From Sphaerisporangium perillae (lineage in GTDB: Bacteria; Actinomycetota; Actinomycetes; Streptosporangiales; Streptosporangiaceae), in assembly GCF_023276435.1 (NCBI RefSeq), contig NZ_JALLPO010000005.1:1-64000 (forward strand): 64,000 nucleotides of DNA, given 5' to 3'. The notes below the pieces were generated by a model. It was given only the letters and a program-made list of their open reading frames with translations. It did not search any database and was not told the DNA's origin. The position numbers were made by a program, and so were the translations under genes. The stretch's first letter is position 1. Each line of letters starts with the position of its first letter. Below, piece after piece: positions 37,686 through 46,384 of this stretch.

Positions 37686-37886
37686 TCACTCGAAGTCGTC
37701 GGGGTTGAGCTCCTTCAACCGCTTCCACTCGGCGTCGGTGATCTCCTCGTCCGGCCCTGGCGTGGCGCCCCCGGGCCGCGCGGAGGCCTCCTCTTCCGCG
37801 GAGGTCAAGGGCGCCCCGGCCGCCTCCCCGGCACCGCCGCGCTCGACGCGCCGCCCTGATTCCTCATCTCCGGATGGTGTGCTCAT
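37686..37886 (-). CDS. Small acidic protein of unknown function
   Basis: A 66-residue, Glu/Gly-rich product ending ITDAEWKRLKELNPDDFE. The ATG is preceded by GAGGGGGAC, a good ribosome site. It has no signal peptide or membrane segment. The ordered acidic C-terminus suggests a conserved small protein, but no family is recognised. Confidence 0.6.
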   Translation of the reverse strand: MSTPSGDEESGRRVERGGAGEAAGAPLTSAEEEASARPGGATPGPDEEITDAEWKRLKELNPDDFE

Positions 37887-38080
37887 GTCGTCCCCCTCGA
37901 TCGATCGACATTGACACGAAACCGTCCCGTATGGGCGGGCGTACCCCCGGGGAATGTCCCTACACGGCCCGGCCGCCGTCCGAAACGGTTCTCACCTGCC
38001 GTCAGGGCCGGTTGCCACCGGTCGCGCGGGGTAGGGGTAAAGGCCGATCGAAGTCACCCGCCCCGGCACGAGGAGGACCG

Positions 38081-39028
38081 ATGACGACCTCCGGCACCCG
38101 CCTCAGACCTCCCGCGCGGCGTTCATGGCTGCGCATCCTGCTCACCGGCCTGGTGCTGTGGCTGCTGACCGTGACGATCACCTTCCTGACCGCCAACCCC
38201 AACCTGATCCCGACCCTGGTGCTGCTCGGCAGCTTCCTGGTGCCCGTGACCTTCGTCGTGTGGGCCTTCGAGCGCCGCGACACCGGGGAGCTGACCCCGA
38301 CGCTGGTGTTCAGCACCTTCCTCACCGGGGGCGTGCTGGGCGTCCTCGGGGCGTCCGTCCTGGAGTCCTACCTGCTCCGCCCCTCGCCGTGGCTGTTCGT
38401 CGGGGTCGGGTTGATCGAGGAGGCGGTGAAGCTGCTGGCGCTGGCCTTCCTCACCCGCCATCTGGCCGACAAGTCCGTGCGCGACGGCGTGATCCTCGGG
38501 GCGGCCGTGGGCTTCGGGTTCGCCGCCTTCGAATCGGCCGGGTACGCCTTCACCGCGCTCTTCACCGTCAAAGGGCTGTCGTTGATGCAGTTGGTGCAGA
38601 CCGAGGTGCTGCGCGGGCTGCTCGCTCCGGTCGGGCACGGGCTGTGGACGGCGATCCTCGGCGGCGTGCTGTTCAGCGCCAGCACCCGGGACCATTTCCT
38701 GATCACCGGCCGGCTGGTGCTGACCTATCTGGGGGTCTCCGCACTGCACGCCCTGTGGGACTCCATGCATTCCATCGCGTTGGTCGTCATGCTGCTGCTC
38801 ACCAGCACGCCTGGCCAGCTGGACCTGCTGCGGCAGGGCTGGGTGCCCAATCCCACCCCGGCCCAGCTCCAGTCGTTCACCGTCCTGTACTGGGCGGGGC
38901 TCGCCCTGACCTCGGTGATCGGCCTGGCCTGGCTGTTCGGGCTGTGGCGCTCGACCCGCCGCGTCCGCCGTGTGCCGCCGGCCTGGCGCATCCCCACCGG
39001 CGGCATGCCACCTCCCAGGGGCCGCTGA
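38081..39028 (+). CDS. PrsW-family intramembrane metalloprotease
   Basis: Polytopic membrane protein of 315 residues with about eight hydrophobic helices. PrsW proteins cleave membrane substrates such as anti-sigma factors. The family's motifs are present: EE in GLIEEAVKLLALAF near 118, FESAGYAF near 155 and HALWDSMH near 226, supplying the glutamates and the His/Asp pair. The ATG at 38081 follows AGGAGG 4-9 bases upstream. No anti-sigma gene is adjacent, so the substrate is unknown. Confidence 0.88.
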   Translation: MTTSGTRLRPPARRSWLRILLTGLVLWLLTVTITFLTANPNLIPTLVLLGSFLVPVTFVVWAFERRDTGELTPTLVFSTFLTGGVLGVLGASVLESYLLRPSPWLFVGVGLIEEAVKLLALAFLTRHLADKSVRDGVILGAAVGFGFAAFESAGYAFTALFTVKGLSLMQLVQTEVLRGLLAPVGHGLWTAILGGVLFSASTRDHFLITGRLVLTYLGVSALHALWDSMHSIALVVMLLLTSTPGQLDLLRQGWVPNPTPAQLQSFTVLYWAGLALTSVIGLAWLFGLWRSTRRVRRVPPAWRIPTGGMPPPRGR

Positions 39029-39190
39029 GCCCTCGTCGAATGGCGCGGCACCGGCTCCAGCCGGCTGAGGCTATCCCCGGCGACCGAGGCTGCGTAGGCT
39101 GAGCACCGCGAGTGTCGCCGGCATCGGCGGACCCCCTTCCGCGCAGGGCCGGCCAGTTCCGGTGGACGGCCCGGCAGGCAGGAGTGACGG

Positions 39191-39919
39191 ATGCGCAGTG
39201 ACAATGCCGATGTCGCCGGGCAGGGAGAGGCCACGCCGCTCCGGCCGGCCGCACCCCTCCAGCGCGTGCTGCTCGCCTGCGGGGCGGTCGGGCCGCCGCT
39301 CTTCGTCCTGGCGTTCCTGGTGGAGGGGGCCACCCGCCATGCGGGGTACGACCCGCTGCGGTATCCGGTGAGCTCCCTCGCGATCGGGCCGTCCGGCTGG
39401 ACGCAGACCGCGAACTTCCTGGTCACCGGGGCCCTGCTGCTCGCGTTCTCGTTCGGCCTGCGGCCGGCCGTTCGCCGCTACGGGGGCGGTGTCTGGGCGC
39501 CGCTGCTGATCGGCCTGGTGAGCATCGGCCTGATCGGCGCGGGCGTCTTCGTCACCGATCCCGTCAACGGCTATCCCGAAGGCACCCCGATGGTGCCGGT
39601 GAAGACCATGTCCGGCACGCTGCACGACCTGTTCTCCGCTCTGGTCTTCCTGGGACTGCCCGTCGCCTGTCTCGTGCTGGCCTACCGGTTCTGGGTTTCG
39701 CGGCACAGAGCCTGGGCGGGGTACTCCGCCGGGACGGCCGTCGCGTTCCTGGGCTGCTTCGTCCTCACGAGCATGGGCTTCGCCCGGGATCCGGTGTTCA
39801 TGCCGGTCGGCGGCCTGCTGCAGCGCCTCACGCTGGCCATCGGATGGGCGTGGCTCACCTTGCTCGCGCTGTACCTGCTCCGCCGGAGGCCGCCCGCCGC
39901 ACCCGCCTCCCGCCCCTAG
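39191..39919 (+). CDS. DUF998-family membrane protein
   Basis: Membrane protein of 242 residues with six likely helices (LLACGAVGPPLFVLAFLVEG, ANFLVTGALLLAFSFGL, APLLIGLVSIGLIGAGVFV and others). The pattern GYDPLRYPVSSLAIGPSGW and the central VNGYPEGTPMVPVKTMSGTL with HDLFSALVF fit DUF998. Biochemical function is unknown. It stands alone, 162 bases after the PrsW gene. Confidence 0.8.
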   Translation: MRSDNADVAGQGEATPLRPAAPLQRVLLACGAVGPPLFVLAFLVEGATRHAGYDPLRYPVSSLAIGPSGWTQTANFLVTGALLLAFSFGLRPAVRRYGGGVWAPLLIGLVSIGLIGAGVFVTDPVNGYPEGTPMVPVKTMSGTLHDLFSALVFLGLPVACLVLAYRFWVSRHRAWAGYSAGTAVAFLGCFVLTSMGFARDPVFMPVGGLLQRLTLAIGWAWLTLLALYLLRRRPPAAPASRP

Positions 39920-39988
39920 CCGGCCACGCCGGCCCCGCGAGGTCGCACCGCCGCTGAGCTTCCCGCCGGCTGGCGACGGCCTGCCTCG

Positions 39989-40657
39989 TTAGGTGACCTC
40001 GCCGCCGGTCACCCGTGGTCGGCGCAGGCAGGGAGTGGGGTCGGGGACCTCGGCCGGCATGAGGCGCTCGCCGGAGGCGGGCATGGCGAGCAGGACGACC
40101 TGCCCGTCGCGCCACTGCGGCCGCACGTGGTCGTTGGTCGCGACAGGCGTGTCCGGTGAGGGCGCCTCCGGCTCGCCCAGCACGACGATGCGGTCGATCA
40201 CCGAGCGGGCCAGCACGTCGGCGACGGTCAGTGTGCCGGTGAGCTCCGCCCTGCCGGGATAGAGGACCAGCCGCCCGCCCGACCCTGAGGCGCGTTCGGC
40301 CGCCGCCAGCGCGGCGCCCTCCGCCAGGTCCGCCGGCCCCGTACGGGCGTCACCGAGCGCGGTGCCCAGGTCGCCGAGCGCGGTGCCCAGGTCACCGAGC
40401 GCGGTGCCCAGGTCACCGGGCAGCGAGCCGAGGTCGGCGGTGAGCGTGCCGAGGCCGGCGGCCCCGCCGCTGGTGGCTTCCCTGGCCGGCTCTCCGGTGG
40501 TCAGCGAGCAGGCGACGTGCGGGAGTCCGGTCGCGGTGCGGACGAAATGGGTGCAGCCCACGGTCCCGGGCGGGAGGCCGAGCACCTCCACCACGTCGTG
40601 GAGGAGATGCTCGGCCTCGGCGACCGTCCGCGAGCCCGCGTCCAGGCCGAGGATCAT
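39989..40657 (-). CDS. Hypothetical actinobacterial protein with heptad-repeat insert
   Basis: Cytosolic protein of 222 residues with no recognised function. The N-terminal half starts MILGLDAGSRTVAEAEHLLH. The C-terminal half (GTLTVADVLARSVIDRIVVL, then PTPCLRRP) looks conserved. Between them a 21-base repeat encodes LGTALGD three times. The ATG at 40657 overlaps the stop of the PHP gene (ATGA), so the two are translated together and may share a pathway. Confidence 0.7.
   Translation of the reverse strand: MILGLDAGSRTVAEAEHLLHDVVEVLGLPPGTVGCTHFVRTATGLPHVACSLTTGEPAREATSGGAAGLGTLTADLGSLPGDLGTALGDLGTALGDLGTALGDARTGPADLAEGAALAAAERASGSGGRLVLYPGRAELTGTLTVADVLARSVIDRIVVLGEPEAPSPDTPVATNDHVRPQWRDGQVVLLAMPASGERLMPAEVPDPTPCLRRPRVTGGEVT
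40351..40413 (-). repeat. 21-bp tandem repeat, three copies
   Basis: Three copies of a 21 bp unit (40351-40371, 40372-40392, 40393-40413), differing at one base, with a degenerate fourth to 40434. It lies inside the hypothetical gene and keeps the frame, encoding heptads LGTALGD. Confidence 0.9.
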
Positions 40658-42414
40658 CCGCGCGGCACGATCCAGATCGGGTTGCTGTAGAACCAGAGGT
40701 CCTTCCACGGGTCGGCGTCCCCGAAGACGTCGATGCGGGGACCCACCGGGTCGACCGCCGCGCCGAGCAGACCGGCGGCGCCGCGGTTGCCGTCGGTGCC
40801 GCGCAGCCGCACGTACACCGGCCGGTCGACGGCGCCGACCTGGTAGGTGAACGTGACCGTCCCGGTGTTCTTGCCGACCTCGAACGACTTGACCACCTTG
40901 GTGGCGGGGGTGGTGAAGACGTCCTTGTCGGCGGCGGGTCCGGTGACGTCACCCTGGATGACGTCCACGCGGGCCAGGGCCGGGACGAACTGCGCCCAGT
41001 TCGGCTGGTTCGCCAGCGTGATCTCGATGGCGATCTCGACCTTGGCGCCCTGGCGGACGTGCAGCGTGTCGCCGAGGGTCACCCCGCGCTGTCCGGTGCC
41101 GGCCTGGCGGGCGCGCACGACCAGCGCGCTGATCAGGCCGCCGTGGTCGACCCAGACGCGGCCCTGGCGGATGCCGTCCATGACCGCGGTGTAGGAGAAG
41201 CCCTTCGACCCGACGTGGGTCCGGCTGTAGTAGCCCGGCCAGAAGTCGCCCTTGGTGAGGTCGACGACCCCCTTGTAGACCGGGTCGTTGTAGCGCCCGT
41301 TGGCCTCGAAGTCGCTGCCGGGGCCGCGGTCGCTGGTGTCGCCGTAGACCCAGTGCGAGTCGGAGTTCGCGGTGATCCACCAGCTCTTGCCCTCGGCGAG
41401 CAGGCTGTCCCACAGGCCGCCGACGGTGGCGGTCATCCAGTCGAAACCGCCGAAGGTCTTGTAGCTCTCGGCCGGGTAGGCGGGGAAGGAGTCCGCGCCG
41501 GGGGTGCTGTCGTAGAAGCCGCGCCCGGAGCCCGGGCCGTTCGGCTTGGGGATGCCGGCCGCCTGGTGACCCGGCGCGCCCTCCATGCCGACGGCGATGT
41601 CCGGCTGCGCGTCCCGCCAGCCGCGGATCTCGTGCGGGGAGTCGAGACCCTTGCGGGCGGGGTGGTTGGCGAGGAACAGAGCGGCCTCGACGCGGCGGTT
41701 CTTCACGGCGTCGGCGAGGAAGTTCAGCCCGGCGATGGCGAGGGCCTCGTTCTGCGGGGTGGACGCCGAGGCGCCCTTGACCGAGCCGTCGAAGGAGTTC
41801 TCGAACTCCTTGAGCGTGGCGACCTCGTTGCGGCCGGGGGCCACGAACACCGTGCCGTGCTCGGCGGCCGGGATGTTCCACTCCAGCCCCTGGAAGACCA
41901 GGGTGTCCTTGACGGCCTGGCGGGCGGCGACGATGTCGGGGTTGACCTTCTCCACACCGATCTTGGCGTGCGCGACGCTGCCGTGGTCGGTGATGACCAT
42001 CCAGTCCAGGCCGTACGCGTTCGCGTGCTGGACCTGGTCGCTGACCTTGTAGATGCCGTCGGAGCTGTGCTGGGTGTGGATGTGGTGGTCGCCGGCGAGC
42101 CACAGGTAGCCGTCGCGCGGCTCGGAGGCGTGCCTCGCGCGGTCGGTCGAGGAGGTGGCGGCGGCCGCGGTGTGCTGGGTGCCGAGCACCCCGGCCGCGG
42201 TCAGGCCGGCGCCCAGCAGGCCCGCGCGCCGGAACATCTGGCGCCGCGACAGCTGGCCGGGGGAAAGCTCGGAGTCGGGGACCGACATGTCCACGACCGG
42301 CGCCATTTCGCCCTGCTCGTGGGCGTGCTCGGCACCGTGGGAGTGGTCGTGGGGGTGAGCATGCGGATGATCGTGAGGGTGGTCGTGCCCGTGGCCCATG
42401 TCTTGCCTTTCCAT
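40654..42414 (-). CDS. Tat-exported PHP-domain (CehA/McbA-type) metallohydrolase with His-rich N-terminus
   Basis: Predicted secreted metal-dependent phosphoesterase-like protein of 586 residues. Residues 7-33 are a His/Asp-rich block (HGHDHPHDHPHAHPHDHSHG). A twin-arginine signal SRRQMFRRAGLLGAGLTAAG follows near 57-76. PHP metal ligands appear in AGDHHIHTQHSSDG near 109, ITDHGSVAHAKIG near 140, and later SDSHW near 352. The His block lies before the Tat motif, so it would be on the cytosolic side or removed with the signal. It could hold metal for loading before export. Substrate is unknown. It is coupled to the hypothetical gene downstream. Confidence 0.85.
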   Translation of the reverse strand: MERQDMGHGHDHPHDHPHAHPHDHSHGAEHAHEQGEMAPVVDMSVPDSELSPGQLSRRQMFRRAGLLGAGLTAAGVLGTQHTAAAATSSTDRARHASEPRDGYLWLAGDHHIHTQHSSDGIYKVSDQVQHANAYGLDWMVITDHGSVAHAKIGVEKVNPDIVAARQAVKDTLVFQGLEWNIPAAEHGTVFVAPGRNEVATLKEFENSFDGSVKGASASTPQNEALAIAGLNFLADAVKNRRVEAALFLANHPARKGLDSPHEIRGWRDAQPDIAVGMEGAPGHQAAGIPKPNGPGSGRGFYDSTPGADSFPAYPAESYKTFGGFDWMTATVGGLWDSLLAEGKSWWITANSDSHWVYGDTSDRGPGSDFEANGRYNDPVYKGVVDLTKGDFWPGYYSRTHVGSKGFSYTAVMDGIRQGRVWVDHGGLISALVVRARQAGTGQRGVTLGDTLHVRQGAKVEIAIEITLANQPNWAQFVPALARVDVIQGDVTGPAADKDVFTTPATKVVKSFEVGKNTGTVTFTYQVGAVDRPVYVRLRGTDGNRGAAGLLGAAVDPVGPRIDVFGDADPWKDLWFYSNPIWIVPRG

Positions 42415-42740
42415 CCCGCCGGAGAGATCTTGCTCCGGCTACGTAGGCACCCTCGCAAGAGCGGCTGAACCGCACATGAACGGTCCGGATCGGTAAGTGG
42501 GCGAACGGCTTGCGACGTCGCGTACAGGTGGGAGGGGGAGGGCGGGGGAGATGACCCAAACATGACCCGGCGAGCCGCTCGGGCACGCCGATCCGGGGCG
42601 GTGGCAGGGCCAAGCTGGCCTTCGAGCCCGCCCCACGCGGGTCTTCGTCCAGGCCTCGCGTCAGGTCTGCGCGCGGGGCTTCACGCGGGCCCGCGCGCGG
42701 GTCCGACGGCGTGGCCGCCGATCTCCTGGAGGTAGTACAC
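42415..42740. other. Divergent intergenic region
   Basis: About 326 bases between the leftward PHP gene and the rightward glycosyltransferase. It has a purine-rich patch (GGGAGGGGGAGGGCGGGGGA near 42531) and GC-rich self-complementary runs near 42680-42710. No consensus promoter is obvious. Confidence 0.4.
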
Positions 42741-43943
42741 GTGCGGATCCTGTTCACCACGGCGCCGTTGCCCGGCCACTTCCTGCCCCTGGTGCCACTG
42801 GCGTGGGCGTTCCGCTCGGCCGGGCACGAGGTGCTGGTCGGCGCGGTGGAGAGCTTCGTGCCGGCGGTCGTCCGTTCGGGGCTGCCCGTCGCGTCGTCGG
42901 GACCGGCGATCGAGTTCACCGATCTGGTCCGCCGTGACCGGGCGGCCGGCGCGGGAACGGTGGCGAGCGGGTCGGGCGAGCAGCGCCGCCTGCACGGGCG
43001 CGGGTTCGGCCGTATCGCGGCCCATGCCCTGCCCGGGATCGCGGCGCTCGTACGCGCGTGGGAGCCCACACTGATCGTCAGTGAGCGCGCGGAGTTCGCC
43101 GGCCCGATCGCCGCGGCCGTCCACGGCGTGCCCTGGGTGCGCTACCACTGGTCGGTCGCCGGGCTGCACGAGTACAGGGACGCCGCGGCCGAGGAGTTCG
43201 GCGGCGAGCCGGCGGCGCTGGGACTCTCCGCGATGCCGGAGCCGGGGATGGTGCTCGACCCGTGGCCGGAGTCCCTGCGCCTGCCGCACGCGAGGGGCCA
43301 CCACGGTGTCCGCCACGTGCCGTTCAACGGAGACGCCCACGTCCCGAGCTGGGCTTTCGCGCGCCGGGACAGGCCACGGGTGTGCGTGACGCTGGGCACG
43401 CTCCTGCCGCGGTACGGCGTCGCCGGCGACCCGGAGTTCATGGTGAGGCTGCTCCGCGACCTGGCGCGGCCCGACATCGAGCTGCTGGTCGCGGTGGACG
43501 ACGACATCGCCGCGTCGTGGCCGCCGCTGCCCGCCGGCGTGCTGCACGCCGGCCGGCTGCCGCTGGCCGAGGTGCTGGCGACGTGCGACGCCGTGGTGCA
43601 CCACGGCGGCCAGGGGACCGCGCTGACGGCCCTGCTGACGGGCCGCCCGCAGCTGGTGCTGCCGCAGATGGACGACCAGTTCGAGAACGCGGACGCGGTG
43701 GTGCGGGCGGGCGCGGGGGTGCGCCTGTCGCCCGGCGAGATCACGCCCGAGGCGGTGGCCGAGGGCTGCCGGGAGGTGCTCGGCACGCCGCGGTACGCCG
43801 AGGCCGCGGCGCGCGTGGCGGGGGAGATGACCCTCCAGCCCTCCCCGTTCGACGTGGTGCGGTCGCTGGAGGACCTCGCCGGCTGCCGTCCGGGCGCCGG
43901 GCCGCGCCGTGCGCCCGGACGGGTAGGCGCGCCTTCCAGATGA
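42741..43943 (+). CDS. MGT/UGT-type glycosyltransferase
   Basis: GT-B enzyme of the macrolide/UDP-glycosyltransferase type (GT1), 400 residues. The N-terminus RILFTTAPLPGHFLPLVPLA forms the acceptor domain. The C-terminal donor motif is HHGGQGTALTALLTGRPQLVLP near 290-311, followed by QFENADAVVRAGAGVRL. The GTG at 42741 has GGAGG 8 bases upstream. It could glycosylate a small molecule, perhaps a natural product, but no pathway is adjacent. Confidence 0.88.
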   Translation: MRILFTTAPLPGHFLPLVPLAWAFRSAGHEVLVGAVESFVPAVVRSGLPVASSGPAIEFTDLVRRDRAAGAGTVASGSGEQRRLHGRGFGRIAAHALPGIAALVRAWEPTLIVSERAEFAGPIAAAVHGVPWVRYHWSVAGLHEYRDAAAEEFGGEPAALGLSAMPEPGMVLDPWPESLRLPHARGHHGVRHVPFNGDAHVPSWAFARRDRPRVCVTLGTLLPRYGVAGDPEFMVRLLRDLARPDIELLVAVDDDIAASWPPLPAGVLHAGRLPLAEVLATCDAVVHHGGQGTALTALLTGRPQLVLPQMDDQFENADAVVRAGAGVRLSPGEITPEAVAEGCREVLGTPRYAEAAARVAGEMTLQPSPFDVVRSLEDLAGCRPGAGPRRAPGRVGAPSR

Positions 43944-44096
43944 ATGTTTCATCGGACTCCGTGGTGATCCACTGAGCCGTGCCGCGTGTTTGCACAGCAC
44001 AACATGGGCGGCGGGCCGGGTGCGGCGGGCAAACGGGCCGCCGCCCCGGGTGGCCGCCCGCAATCTGCTGTACATCCTCTCGGAACACTCCGACGA

Positions 44097-44110
44097 TGGG
44101 AGCGCTCCCA
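44097..44110. promoter_or_regulatory. CebR-type operator TGGGAGCGCTCCCA
   Basis: A perfect 14 bp palindrome identical to the box bound by the cellobiose-responsive LacI-family repressor CebR in Streptomyces. It lies 83 bases upstream of the cellulase ATG, so cellulase expression should be induced by cello-oligosaccharides. Confidence 0.9.
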
Positions 44111-44192
44111 CCGCCGATGTCGAGCTGGGCGCTGCTTGGCCGCCTCAAGAAGGCGGCGGACCGATCAGTTTCATGAGGGAGACAAACAGACA

Positions 44193-46250
44193 ATGGGACC
44201 CCACAAGAGTTCCTGGCGCAGAGGCCTGACGGCGGTGACAGCGCTAGCGCTCGCCGCCATCGGGATCGCCGTCGCCCCGACGTCGGCGAATGCCGCCGTC
44301 GCGTGTGATGTCACGTATGCGAAGGCATGGGAAGGCGGTAACGGGTTCGGCGGAAACCTCACGATCAAGAACCTCGGCGACCCGCTGACCAGCTGGACGC
44401 TGACCTTCGCCTTCCCGGGCAGCCAGAAGGTGACCCAGGGCTGGAGCGCCGACTGGTCGCAGTCCGGTGCGAACGTGACCGCGAAGAGCCTGTCGTACAA
44501 CGGGAGCCAGGCCACCGGCGCCTCGTGGAGCATCGGGTTCAACGGCACCTTCAGCGGCACCAACAGCAACCCCACCAGCTTCGCCATCAACGGCACGACG
44601 TGTAACGGCGGCGGAGGCAACCCGACCCCGACCCCGACGCCCACCGTCACCCCCACCCCCGGCACCCAGTCCCTGGTCGTCAGCCCGACCTCGGTGAGCG
44701 TCCCCGAGGGCAGCACGGCGACCTACGCCGTCCGCCTGGCGACGCAGCCGACGAGCAACGTGACGGTGACCACGACCGCCGGCAGTGGTGACTCCGACCT
44801 CTCCGTGTCGAGCGGGGCCAGCCTGACCTTCACCACCTCCAACTGGAACACCGCCCAGAACGTGACGCTGCGGGCCGCGGAGGACACCGACACCACCAAC
44901 GGCACGCGGGCCTTCTCCGTGGCCTCCTCCGGGCTCACCTCGGTCGCGGTGACCGCCACCGAGGCCGACAACGACACCGGCGGGGGCAACCCCGGCACGC
45001 ACGTCGACAACCCCTACGCCGGCGCCACGGGTTATGTGAACTCCGACTGGTCCGCCAAGGCCTCGGCCGAGCCGGGCGGCGCCGCCGTCGCCAACGTCTC
45101 GACCGGTGTGTGGCTCGACCGCATCGCCGCCATCGCCGGCACCTCGAGCGCCAAGGGCCTGCGGGCGCACCTCGACGCGGCCGTGCAGCAGGACGCCTCG
45201 AACGGCAGCTCCCCGCTGACCGTCCAGTTCGTCATCTACAACCTGCCGAACCGTGACTGCTCGGCGCTGGCCTCCAACGGCGAGCTGAAGATCGCCGAGA
45301 ACGGCCTCAACCGCTACAAGACCGAGTACATCGACCCGATCGCCGCGATCATGAGCGACTCGAAGTACTCCGCGCTGCGCATCGTGACGATCATCGAGAT
45401 CGACTCGCTGCCGAACCTCATCACCAACACCAACCTGGCCGCGTGCCAGGAGGCGCAGTCGTCCGGCGCCTACGTGCAGGGTGTGCAGTACGCCCTGAAC
45501 AAGCTGCACGCGATCAGCAACGTCTACACCTACATCGACGCCGCGCACCACGGCTGGCTCGGCTGGGACACCAACTTCGGCCCGGCCGCGCAGCTCTTCG
45601 CCAGCACCGTCCGCGGCACCACCGCGGGCATGGCCAGCGTCGACGGCTTCATCACCAACACCGCCAACTACTCGGCGCTGACCGAGCCGTACTTCACCAT
45701 CAACACCTCGGTCAACGGCACGTCGGTGCGGCAGGCCAAGTGGATCGACTGGAACTTCTACGTCGATGAGCTCACCTACGCGCAGGCGTTCCGGCAGCGG
45801 CTCGTCTCGGAGGGCTTCGCGTCCAACATCGGCATGCTGATCGACACCTCCCGCAACGGATGGGGCGGGTCGGCCCGCCCGACCAAGACGAGCACGTCGA
45901 CCAACGTCGACACGTTCGTGAACGAGTCGCGCGTCGACCGCCGGATCCACGCCGGCAACTGGTGCAACCAGAGCGGCGCCGGCCTCGGCGAGCGGCCCAG
46001 GGCGAACCCCGCGACCGGTCTCGACGCCTACGTCTGGATCAAGCCTCCGGGTGAGTCCGACGGCTCCAGCACGGCGATCCCGAACGACGAGGGCAAGGGC
46101 TTCGACCGGATGTGCGACCCCACCTACGGTGGCAACGAGCGCAACGGCAACAACGCGACCGGTGCCCTGTCAGGCGCCCCGCTCTCCGGTGCCTGGTTCT
46201 CGGCGCAGTTCCGCCAGCTGCTGGCGAACGCCTACCCGCCCCTCTCCTGA
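44193..46250 (+). CDS. Secreted glycoside hydrolase family 6 cellulase with CBM2 and Calx-beta-like linker domain
   Basis: Extracellular cellulase of 685 residues. A signal peptide (LTAVTALALAAIGIAVAPTS, cleaved near ANAA) is followed by a family 2 carbohydrate-binding module (about 35-140, VTYAKAWEGGNGFGGNLTI), a Pro/Thr linker, a beta-sandwich of the Calx-beta/cadherin-like type (about 155-260, SVPEGSTATYAVRLATQPTS), and a family 6 catalytic domain (about 275-685). Catalytic features are NRDCSA (general acid Asp), YIDAAHHGWLGW and LIDTSRNGWGG. GH6 enzymes invert and act as cellobiohydrolases or endoglucanases; loop content was not resolved. A CebR box lies upstream. Confidence 0.94.
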   Translation: MGPHKSSWRRGLTAVTALALAAIGIAVAPTSANAAVACDVTYAKAWEGGNGFGGNLTIKNLGDPLTSWTLTFAFPGSQKVTQGWSADWSQSGANVTAKSLSYNGSQATGASWSIGFNGTFSGTNSNPTSFAINGTTCNGGGGNPTPTPTPTVTPTPGTQSLVVSPTSVSVPEGSTATYAVRLATQPTSNVTVTTTAGSGDSDLSVSSGASLTFTTSNWNTAQNVTLRAAEDTDTTNGTRAFSVASSGLTSVAVTATEADNDTGGGNPGTHVDNPYAGATGYVNSDWSAKASAEPGGAAVANVSTGVWLDRIAAIAGTSSAKGLRAHLDAAVQQDASNGSSPLTVQFVIYNLPNRDCSALASNGELKIAENGLNRYKTEYIDPIAAIMSDSKYSALRIVTIIEIDSLPNLITNTNLAACQEAQSSGAYVQGVQYALNKLHAISNVYTYIDAAHHGWLGWDTNFGPAAQLFASTVRGTTAGMASVDGFITNTANYSALTEPYFTINTSVNGTSVRQAKWIDWNFYVDELTYAQAFRQRLVSEGFASNIGMLIDTSRNGWGGSARPTKTSTSTNVDTFVNESRVDRRIHAGNWCNQSGAGLGERPRANPATGLDAYVWIKPPGESDGSSTAIPNDEGKGFDRMCDPTYGGNERNGNNATGALSGAPLSGAWFSAQFRQLLANAYPPLS

Positions 46251-46384
46251 TCCCTCTCGACAGCGGGCCCTGCCACGGCTGACCGACAGCCCGTTGGCGG
46301 GGCCCGTCCCCAGGTCACCATCGTGGCCCTGCTCCGGACAGGGGTCCTCTCCGGGGCGGGGCCATGATCCATGTACGGGGGACG

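Noticed and set aside
40351-40434. CRISPR-like or regulatory repeat
   Set aside because: The 21 bp period preserves a reading frame and encodes protein heptads.
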